Shown: in pieces, positions 1-5,255 of the stretch
Layout of the letters: each line of letters begins with the position of its first letter
Numbering within the stretch: position 1 is the stretch's first letter
Assembly (NCBI GenBank): GCA_019246455.1
Contig: JAFAQJ010000096.1
Coordinates: 1-7,612 of the forward strand
Origin: Pseudolabrys sp.
GTDB taxonomy: Bacteria; Pseudomonadota; Alphaproteobacteria; Rhizobiales; Xanthobacteraceae
DNA length: 7,612 bases
Reading direction: 5' to 3'
The notes under the pieces: generated by a model
Seen by the model: only the letters and a program-made list of their open reading frames with translations
Database searches by the model: none
Told to the model about the DNA's origin: nothing
Program-made: the position numbers and the translations under genes

Positions 1-199
1 CAACGCCGCTACTCCGGCGCTTAACAAATGTCGGCGATTGAGCATTGGGTCATCCCCTCTACGGATCGTTATGTGGCGCTGGATATACGCGCCCGCGAGA
101 CAAGCAGCTCTCACAATGGCCTCACGCCGCGATCACTAAGCCGCGAGAAAGGTCGGCTTGTGCGCGACCCGTCCGCTCCTTAGTGTCGAAGCCGGAAAA

Positions 200-206
200 G
201 TGAGGA
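200..206 (+). promoter_or_regulatory. Ribosome binding site of the MoxR gene
   Basis: GTGAGGA sits 5 bases before the ATG at 212. It decides the start against the upstream in-frame TTG at 158, which has no comparable purine-rich stretch before it. Confidence 0.65.
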
Positions 207-211
207 ATTTC

Positions 212-1057
212 ATGCGTTTTGAAGGCACTGAAGCCTATGTCGCGACCGACGATCTTAAGGTCGCCGTCAATGCCGCCATCACGCTCGAGCGGCCACTGCT
301 GGTCAAAGGCGAGCCCGGGACCGGCAAGACCGTATTGGCCCTCGAGATCGCCAAGAGCATCGGCGCGCCCCTACTCGAATGGCATGTGAAATCCACCACC
401 AAGGCGCAGCAGGGCCTCTACGAATATGATGCCGTATCGCGCCTGCGCGACAGCCAGCTTGGTGACGAGCGCGTCAAGGATATCCGCAACTACATCAAGC
501 GCGGAAAATTGTGGGACGCCTTCGTCGCCGACGAGCGCCCGGTCCTGCTGATCGACGAGATCGATAAAGCCGACATCGAATTCCCCAACGACCTGTTGCA
601 GGAACTCGATCGCATGGAGTTCTTCGTCTACGAAACCAGGGAAACTGTAAAGGCGCGACGCCGTCCCATCGTCGTGATTACCTCGAACAACGAGAAAGAG
701 CTGCCGGACGCATTCCTGCGCCGCTGCTTCTTCCACTACATCCGCTTTCCCGACGCCGACACGATGAAGGCGATCATCGAAGTGCACTTCCCCGGCATCA
801 AGCAGCGGCTGGTGTCGGAGGCGTTGCGACTGTTCTACGAAATCCGCGAAGTGCCCGGTCTGAAGAAGAAACCATCAACATCGGAATTGCTCGACTGGCT
901 CAAGCTGCTGATGGTCGAAGACATCGGGCCCGAGACGTTGCGCGAACGCGATCCGAAAAAACTAATCCCGCCGCTGCACGGCGCGCTGCTCAAGAACGAG
1001 CAGGATGTCCATTTGTTCGAACGTTTGGCGTTCATGGCGCGGCGCGAAGGACGGTAA
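212..1057 (+). CDS. MoxR-family AAA+ ATPase (chaperone-like)
   Basis: A 281-residue cytoplasmic AAA+ ATPase of the MoxR/CoxD-like type. These proteins use ATP to remodel or mature a target enzyme, often with a VWA-domain partner. Visible motifs are Walker A GEPGTGKT (residues 33-40), Walker B VLLIDE (111-116), sensor 1 TSNN (157-160) and arginine-finger candidates R170/R171 in LPDAFLRRCFF. A helical lid with a PSTSEL sensor-2-like segment lies in the C-terminal third. I chose the ATG at 212 because GTGAGGA at 200-206 is a good ribosome binding site 5 bases upstream; the longer in-frame TTG start at 158 adds 18 residues with no domain content. The length suits single-domain MoxR proteins. The next gene is convergent and unrelated, so the expected VWA (CoxE-like) partner is absent from this side. 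The family is certain; the client protein is unknown. The alternative name CoxD is not justified because no cox genes are visible. Confidence 0.93.
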   Translation: MRFEGTEAYVATDDLKVAVNAAITLERPLLVKGEPGTGKTVLALEIAKSIGAPLLEWHVKSTTKAQQGLYEYDAVSRLRDSQLGDERVKDIRNYIKRGKLWDAFVADERPVLLIDEIDKADIEFPNDLLQELDRMEFFVYETRETVKARRRPIVVITSNNEKELPDAFLRRCFFHYIRFPDADTMKAIIEVHFPGIKQRLVSEALRLFYEIREVPGLKKKPSTSELLDWLKLLMVEDIGPETLRERDPKKLIPPLHGALLKNEQDVHLFERLAFMARREGR

Positions 1058-1076
1058 AAACGTCGGCCGTATAATG

Positions 1077-2489
1077 CTATTCGCGGTTTTGTCGCCGCGA
1101 ATTGCGCGCCGGACGCGCCGTCGCTTTGTCCGCGGCTTTCGCGGCGGCGGCTTTGCGGCGTTTGCGTTTCTTAGCCTCGGCGCGGGCCCGTTCGCGATAG
1201 CGCGCCAGCGCTTCCCGCGTTGCCGCGACGTGCCGTGAACCCGAATAAACCGTTTGCGCAACGACGCGGCCGAGGTTCCCGCCGGCCCAAACCAATTCGT
1301 ATGGCGCGAACAGCCGCCAGGTCTGATCGTTCTCGACGATGCCGCGCGCGACGAGATCCCCGGCGAGCGCGGTGGTGTTGAGACCATGGCCGCCAAACGC
1401 ACTCACCACCCAAAGCCCGCGTTGGATTTCGCCGATCTGCGGCATGCGGTGTACGGCACGGCCGAGCGTGCCGGACCAAACGTGCGCGACGTCGACTCGT
1501 TCGATCTGCGGAAAGATGCGGTGCACATTCCCCGCCAGCGCGCGTGCGAAACGGCGCGGCTCGCCTTGCCACATTGTCACGCCGGAATTCCATAACAGGC
1601 GATTGCCGTCGACGATGCGGTAATGATTGGCACCGCGTCCGCCATCGCTCACAGCTCCTGCATACTGGATAATCTCATGCAGCCCTTCGATCGGTTCCGT
1701 CACCATCGCATAGGCCGTGACCGGCAAAAGGGTCGCCGCCAGCCTCGGCATCAGTGAACCCAGATGCACATTGCCGGCCAGCACGACATGCGCCGCGCGT
1801 ACCATGGCCGATCCCGTCTGCACGCGCTTTCGCACACCGGCCGGATCGATCGACAACGCCGGGGTCTCCTCGAAAATCCGGACACCCGCCGTTTCGGCCA
1901 CAGCAGCGAGGCCGAGCGTGTAATTAAGCGGGTGGATGTGGAACGCACGAGGGAAATGCATCGCGCTGAAATAACGGGCACTTGGCAACGTTTCGCGCAC
2001 CCGATCGCCCGGCCAGGCCTCGACGTCGGCGCCGATCCAACGCAAGCGCTCGACATCGGAGAGCACTTCTTTTTCATTGTCGATTTTGGAGACTTGCAGC
2101 CAGCCTTCGACTGGCTCGACGCCCGGCATTTTTGTCGCGCGGATAGTCTCGCGCACATACAGCAGTCCCGCTTCCGACAACGCCCACAATTGCTTGGCAT
2201 GATCGAGGCCGATGCGCTCGACGATGTTGTCGACGTCCTCGGAATATCCCGGCAGCACGAAGCCGGTATTGCGCCCCGATGCCGCCCAACCGACCCGGTT
2301 GGCCTCGATCACCGCCACCGACCAGCCACGCCCCGCAATCTCGCGCGCGGTCGTCAGTCCGGCGAGCCCCGCACCGACGACGCAGACGTCGACGTCGAGG
2401 TCGAACGTCAGGCGCGGCCGCGTCGGCCTCGCGACCGCGGTCGCCTCGTACCAGGTTGTATCGGTGCGTGGTTCGCTCGACATGGACAT
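1077..2489 (-). CDS. FAD-dependent oxidoreductase, DAO family (PuuB/OrdL-like)
   Basis: A 470-residue flavoprotein of the D-amino-acid oxidase / glycine oxidase fold. Such enzymes oxidise a C-N bond of an amine or amino acid, giving an imine and reduced FAD. The N-terminal Rossmann motif VVGAGLAG (residues 37-44; glycines 39, 41 and 44) is followed by the ribose-binding acidic residue E62 and the segment GWAASGRNTGF (67-77), typical of gamma-glutamylputrescine-oxidase-like proteins. The second FAD-binding element, AFGGHGLNTT, lies at 364-373. There is no signal peptide. Residues 430-470 form a Lys/Arg/Ala-rich tail with 18 basic residues in 41, beyond the usual end of the family. The start ATG at 2489 has only a weak upstream ribosome binding site, and the ATG six bases further in (2483) is equally possible. 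The gene is divergent from the histidine phosphatase and convergent with the MoxR gene. The fold is certain; the substrate cannot be read from the sequence. Confidence 0.9.
   Translation of the reverse strand: MSMSSEPRTDTTWYEATAVARPTRPRLTFDLDVDVCVVGAGLAGLTTAREIAGRGWSVAVIEANRVGWAASGRNTGFVLPGYSEDVDNIVERIGLDHAKQLWALSEAGLLYVRETIRATKMPGVEPVEGWLQVSKIDNEKEVLSDVERLRWIGADVEAWPGDRVRETLPSARYFSAMHFPRAFHIHPLNYTLGLAAVAETAGVRIFEETPALSIDPAGVRKRVQTGSAMVRAAHVVLAGNVHLGSLMPRLAATLLPVTAYAMVTEPIEGLHEIIQYAGAVSDGGRGANHYRIVDGNRLLWNSGVTMWQGEPRRFARALAGNVHRIFPQIERVDVAHVWSGTLGRAVHRMPQIGEIQRGLWVVSAFGGHGLNTTALAGDLVARGIVENDQTWRLFAPYELVWAGGNLGRVVAQTVYSGSRHVAATREALARYRERARAEAKKRKRRKAAAAKAADKATARPARNSRRQNRE
1079..1102 (-). terminator. 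Possible hairpin terminator at the end of the oxidoreductase gene
   Basis: A perfect 8-bp inverted repeat, ATTCGCGG (1079-1086) and CCGCGAAT (1095-1102), encloses an 8-base loop and overlaps the last codons of the minus-strand oxidoreductase, next to its TAG stop (1077-1079). It lies just beyond the stop of the convergent MoxR gene, so it could fold in transcripts from both sides. No T-run follows on either strand, so it is not a canonical intrinsic terminator. It may be a pause or 3'-protecting hairpin, or a by-product of GC-rich coding sequence. Confidence 0.3.
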
Positions 2490-2526
2490 CTTGTGATTTT
2501 TGGCCGCATCGGGCCGACGGCAACCA

Positions 2527-2535
2527 TGCTAGACT
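2527..2535 (+). promoter_or_regulatory. Possible extended -10 element for the histidine phosphatase
   Basis: In the 90-base divergent region (2490-2579), TGcTAGACT matches an extended -10 form (TG, one base, then a TATAAT-like hexamer). No good -35 lies 16-18 bases upstream. It would give a transcript starting near 2542 with a leader of about 38 bases. Neither divergent gene has a strong ribosome binding site. I see no convincing promoter for the minus-strand gene. Confidence 0.25.
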
Positions 2536-2579
2536 GAACCCGCCTGAAAATCGACGCTTCCTCCTGCTGAACAGTCCAC

Positions 2580-3107
2580 ATGCGCCGATTGCTCTTGTTT
2601 CGCCATTCCAAGGCCGAGAAATTGCAACCGGGCGGCCGGGACTTCGATCGCCCGCTTGCCGAACGCGGCCGCAGCGATGCGGCGCGCATGGGCGTCTATC
2701 TCGCGCGTCACGATCTCGCCCCCGAGCGCGCTTTGGTTTCGCCGGCCGCTCGCACAGCGCAGACTTGGGCTTTGGCGGCGGCCCCCTTGCGCCCGGCACC
2801 TGAAATCAACAGCGATCAGCGCATTTATGACGCCTCAGCTGGGACATTGTTTGAGGTCGTGCGGAGCGCGCCGGCGGCTGCGAAATCGATTGTGGTGGTC
2901 GGGCATAATCCCGGGCTGCATGAGTTGGCAATCATGCTGATCGCCTCAGGCGATGTTGAAATCCGAGAGCGGCTACGCGAGGAACTGCCGACCTCGGGGC
3001 TGGCGATCATCGATTTTGCGTTCGATGGGTGGAGCAAGTTGCACGCGCGCTCCGGACGGCTCGATCGCTTCGTCAGTCCGCGCGCACTGGAGTCGGCTTC
3101 GAATTAA
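2580..3107 (+). CDS. SixA-like histidine phosphatase family protein
   Basis: A 175-residue member of the histidine phosphatase (phosphoglycerate-mutase-like) superfamily, closest in look to SixA. SixA removes phosphate from phosphohistidine on histidine-containing phosphotransfer proteins. The catalytic motif RHSKAE begins at residue 8, with H9 as the expected nucleophile. R58 in SPAARTAQT and the second catalytic histidine H109 in VVVGHNPG complete the phosphate pocket; D84 in RIYDAS is a possible acid residue. The protein is slightly longer than E. coli SixA (about 161 residues) and has no room for the cap domain of larger family members. The ATG at 2580 is chosen because the catalytic strand MRRLLLFRH begins directly there, as is usual. 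The upstream sequence lacks a clear ribosome binding site. No histidine kinase or phosphotransfer gene is nearby, so the substrate is open, and small-molecule phosphatase activity is possible. Confidence 0.9.
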   Translation: MRRLLLFRHSKAEKLQPGGRDFDRPLAERGRSDAARMGVYLARHDLAPERALVSPAARTAQTWALAAAPLRPAPEINSDQRIYDASAGTLFEVVRSAPAAAKSIVVVGHNPGLHELAIMLIASGDVEIRERLREELPTSGLAIIDFAFDGWSKLHARSGRLDRFVSPRALESASN

Positions 3108-3210
3108 TCGCCGGTGAGGTTCAGCGCCTCAACGAAAGTCGCATTCAGGCGATGAATTTTTGTCACATCAAGCGGAATGACACCTATGAGAAAGCATTGT
3201 CTCATTTCCA

Positions 3211-3238
3211 TTGACGGAAAGCTGTAATATCGTAACCG
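3211..3238 (+). promoter_or_regulatory. Weak promoter candidate before the coiled-coil gene
   Basis: The spacer 3108-3292 is noticeably richer in A/T than the genes around it. TTGACG (3211-3216) is a good -35 match, with TAACCG (3233-3238) a poor -10 at 16 bases. A better -10-like TAATAT (3225-3230) lies at the wrong distance. The -35 sits inside a short dyad, TTTCC (3205-3209) and GGAAA (3216-3220). A separate TGTCA (3161-3165) / TGACA (3178-3182) inverted repeat lies upstream. No terminator for the phosphatase gene is evident, so read-through from it is possible. Confidence 0.25.
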
Positions 3239-3275
3239 CTTACTGGGCTGAGATCGCGTGTGTTGCGTGGCGGCT

Positions 3276-3282
3276 GGGGAGG
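3276..3282 (+). promoter_or_regulatory. Ribosome binding site of the coiled-coil gene
   Basis: GGGGAGG ends 10 bases before the ATG at 3293. The spacing is rather long, but this is the only strong purine stretch, and it favours 3293 over the in-frame GTG at 3260, because the site lies inside that longer reading. Confidence 0.5.
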
Positions 3283-3292
3283 CCGTGGGCTG

Positions 3293-4786
3293 ATGAGTAA
3301 ATTGTCTGATTTGTTCGGCCTTAAGGGGAGCGACCCCCGCGCCGACAGAGGTTCGCGTCATCCCGCTAAGCGCCCCGCCGAATCCGAAGCTGCCTCGCCC
3401 GAACATTATTCCTCGGTCGGCTCGCGCATGGGCGAGGAAAACGAGGCTTTGCGCAACCTGTTGTTCGACACGGGCCGCAAGATCGGCGAGCTCGACGAAC
3501 TCAAGAGCGCGTTCGACAAGATCGTCACGCCCTTCAACAATACGCTGCGCTCGCTCGAGGAGGAGAAATCCCAGAATATCAGCCTCAAGGCGCTGCTGGC
3601 CGAGAGCCGCGCCGCTTATGAGACATTGCGCACCGAATTCTATCAAATCGAAAAGCGCGCCACGTTGCTCGAAACCGAGAACAGCCGGCTGCGCGAAGAT
3701 CTCGAATTGGCCCGAGAAGCCTCGCGCACGTTGGAAAGTAATCGCGGCGAGCTCAATAATCAGATTTCAAGCCAGCTCGCACAGATCGCGGAGCTCGAGC
3801 GTCAGTTTTCCTTCGAGAGCACGCAACGGCGGACGTTGACCGACAATAAACGCATGCTCACGGAGCAGCTCGACAACGCGGAAAAGCGCGCCATCGCGAT
3901 CGAGGGGGAATTGGCCGCGGCGCGCGAGCGCCTGACCTTGCTTGAAGACGAGAAACGCACGCTGCAAAGCGCCTGCGAGCAGGCCGTCAATGAGACAGCC
4001 CGCCTCACCCGCCGCCTGACCGAAAGCGAAAACACGTTGACCGCGACACGGGCCCAGCTCGGCAAGGTCGAAACCAATTTCGCCGAGGCTCATGCCGAGC
4101 GCGGCCGCCTCGCCGCGGCGCTTGACGATATGCGTGACCAGCACCAGGCGGAGCACAATAGCCTCAATATGCGCCTCGATGCATTGCAGTCGCGCGCCGC
4201 AACCGCCGAGAAACTGCTTGCCGAAGCGCGTCAGAACCTGATCGCGCGAACCGAAGAAGTGCGCGGTTTCGATCGCAAGGCAGTCGAGGCGACAATTTCA
4301 CGCAATAATGCTGAAAAGCGCCTGGCGCAGATCGAGACCACGCACGAGGCACGCGAGCGTCAGATCAAGGATCTCGAACAGTCGCGCGCCACTCTGGTCG
4401 AACGCACCAACGTCCTGAGCAAAACCCTCAAATCGCGCGAAACTGCGCTGTCCCGCAGCGAAGAACGGACCCAGCAATTGATGGAACGCGTCGGCCATCT
4501 CGAAGCCGATATTCAGGTGAGCCGCACCAACATTGAAAAGCGCGTCGAGGACCTCAACGCCTCGCTGCAGCGCGAACGCATGGAGCGCGCTGTGGTCGAA
4601 GGCGCGCTCGAGGCGGCGCGCAAGGATAATTCTCGGCTGCAAAGCGAAGTGGCCTCGCTGCGGACGGCGTTGCGCCGCGGCGGACAGATTGAGGAGCCCG
4701 CGCGCGTCTCAGACAGCACTGAAACACCGGCGCGTTCGAAACGCGGCAAGAACGCCGACATCGTCGAGCCGATCATCAAGTCCTGA
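3293..4786 (+). CDS. Long coiled-coil protein, possible filament or scaffold
   Basis: A 497-residue protein with no enzymatic motif that I recognise. Residues 1-12 (MSKLSDLFGLKG) could form a short amphipathic helix. Residues 13-45 are polar and proline-containing, probably disordered. From about residue 47 to 463 the sequence is rich in E, R, A, L, Q and K with heptad-like leucine spacing, and residues 81-468 contain no proline (388 in a row), which points to a nearly continuous coiled-coil rod. The tail 464-497 is polar and includes the basic patch SKRGK. There is one cysteine (residue 228). There is no Walker A motif, so it is not an SMC ATPase even though automatic annotation may call it a chromosome-segregation protein. 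The start at 3293 is preferred to the GTG at 3260, which would add a Gly/Trp/Arg-rich stretch of 11 residues. The small membrane-protein gene follows after 56 bases. By architecture it resembles bacterial intermediate-filament-like or polar-scaffold proteins; that role is inference. Confidence 0.88.
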   Translation: MSKLSDLFGLKGSDPRADRGSRHPAKRPAESEAASPEHYSSVGSRMGEENEALRNLLFDTGRKIGELDELKSAFDKIVTPFNNTLRSLEEEKSQNISLKALLAESRAAYETLRTEFYQIEKRATLLETENSRLREDLELAREASRTLESNRGELNNQISSQLAQIAELERQFSFESTQRRTLTDNKRMLTEQLDNAEKRAIAIEGELAAARERLTLLEDEKRTLQSACEQAVNETARLTRRLTESENTLTATRAQLGKVETNFAEAHAERGRLAAALDDMRDQHQAEHNSLNMRLDALQSRAATAEKLLAEARQNLIARTEEVRGFDRKAVEATISRNNAEKRLAQIETTHEARERQIKDLEQSRATLVERTNVLSKTLKSRETALSRSEERTQQLMERVGHLEADIQVSRTNIEKRVEDLNASLQRERMERAVVEGALEAARKDNSRLQSEVASLRTALRRGGQIEEPARVSDSTETPARSKRGKNADIVEPIIKS

Positions 4787-4830
4787 TCGCGAAATTCCGG
4801 ACAGCGCTACCGCGCGACACCGGTACCTCC

Positions 4831-4836
4831 TATATT
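4831..4836 (+). promoter_or_regulatory. Candidate -10 box placed for a leaderless transcript
   Basis: TATATT matches the sigma-70 -10 consensus at five of six positions. It ends 6 bases before the ATG at 4843, so transcription would start at or next to the first base of the start codon. No purine-rich ribosome binding site lies before this ATG (the sequence there is CCTCC-like), which fits leaderless translation. The -35 region (near 4808) is poor. Confidence 0.35.
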
Positions 4837-4842
4837 CAGCCT

Positions 4843-5079
4843 ATGAAGTGGTTCTTGGTCGCCGCACTCGGTGCGCTGCTCGTGATCTCGATCTGGTTCG
4901 CGGTCTATGCCTGGACGGCGCTCGACGGCGAACCCCTGCCCGCCTCGGGCTACGCCGCGCTGATCTGTGGCGTGTTGTTCTCCCTGCTGATCGGCTGCGG
5001 CCTGATGGCATTGGCGTTTTACAGCCATCGGCACGGCTATGACGATCTCAACGAGGGTGACCGCCGCAACGACCGCTAG
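4843..5079 (+). CDS. Small two-helix inner-membrane protein, function unknown
   Basis: A 78-residue protein with two clear hydrophobic segments, about residues 4-26 and 37-60, joined by the short acidic/polar loop around DGEPLPASGY. The C-terminal tail is hydrophilic (SHRHGYDD, then an Arg/Asn/Asp-rich end). The charges (K2 at the N-terminus; His and Arg after helix 2) favour both ends in the cytoplasm and a short periplasmic loop. There is no cleavable signal peptide or lipobox. I do not recognise a named family. It follows the coiled-coil gene by 56 bases on the same strand, so the two may be co-transcribed, although a possible promoter of its own lies directly upstream. The matched pair of hydrophobic helices with a defined polar tail makes a chance ORF unlikely. 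Confidence 0.75.
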   Translation: MKWFLVAALGALLVISIWFAVYAWTALDGEPLPASGYAALICGVLFSLLIGCGLMALAFYSHRHGYDDLNEGDRRNDR

Positions 5080-5152
5080 CCGCCCGTTTTCCTCAAACTT
5101 CAAGCCTGTCCGGAAAAATCGCTGCGGTGCGGGAATAAAGCCTGCGTTCGCT

Positions 5153-5172
5153 TATGCACAACGATGGGCATA
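5153..5172 (+). promoter_or_regulatory. Imperfect dyad upstream of the lactate permease, possible operator
   Basis: TATGC (5153-5157) and GCATA (5168-5172) are inverted halves of a 20-base sequence in which 16 positions agree with its reverse complement. It lies 83 bases before the permease ATG in a 176-base leader (5080-5255) that holds no other gene. The spacing and symmetry suit binding of a dimeric regulator. It does not match the E. coli LldR operator as I know it. I see no convincing -35/-10 pair in this leader. Confidence 0.25.
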
Positions 5173-5243
5173 TTGTATTCCACGCTTCCCGTCCGCCCGG
5201 TATCCGATTACAAATTGCCCCCATAAGAACGGTACGAAACCCT

Positions 5244-5250
5244 GGGGAGG
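5244..5250 (+). promoter_or_regulatory. Strong ribosome binding site of the lactate permease
   Basis: GGGGAGG sits 5 bases before the ATG at 5256 and fixes this start. The longer in-frame reading from 5154 would add 34 non-conserved residues and would contain this site within its coding sequence. Confidence 0.75.
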
Positions 5251-5255
5251 GGCTG

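Noticed and set aside
1..24. An open frame from base 1 ending at TAA (22-24), which might be the last seven codons of an upstream gene; a second frame stays open to 139.
   Set aside because: Seven codons carry no evidence, and the longer frame (45 codons, Arg/Ser/Ala-rich) has no recognisable protein character. A short CGCCG/CGGCG dyad at 4-19 lacks a T-run. I cannot tell whether any gene ends here.
1070..1075. A perfect TATAAT hexamer between the convergent genes.
   Set aside because: No -35 partner and no sensible downstream gene on the plus strand; most likely a chance match.
1764..2537. A 257-codon plus-strand ORF opposite the flavoprotein gene.
   Set aside because: It lies antisense to a gene with clear FAD motifs and encodes a low-complexity Arg/His/Asp-rich product. 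Long antisense frames are expected in GC-rich DNA.
2074..2799. A 241-codon minus-strand ORF spanning the divergent region and the start of the phosphatase gene.
   Set aside because: It overlaps two genes with clear motifs, and its product is an Arg/Pro/Gly-rich composition artefact with no domain.
3115..3131. TGAGG/CCTCA inverted repeat just after the phosphatase stop, as a possible terminator.
   Set aside because: Only five base pairs and no T-run, too weak to call.
3104..3646. A 180-codon minus-strand ORF opposite the start of the coiled-coil gene.
   Set aside because: It is the reverse-frame shadow of the charged coiled-coil codons, without its own ribosome binding site or recognisable domain.
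4771..4788. GATCA/TGATC repeat over the coiled-coil stop codon.
   Set aside because: Five base pairs only, mainly within coding sequence, and no T-run; chance is a sufficient explanation.
5131..5158. GGGAATAAA upstream of lctP, resembling a -35 of some ECF sigma factors.
   Set aside because: No matching CGTT/CGTC-type -10 lies at the expected 15-17 base distance; the CGTT present is only about eight bases downstream.
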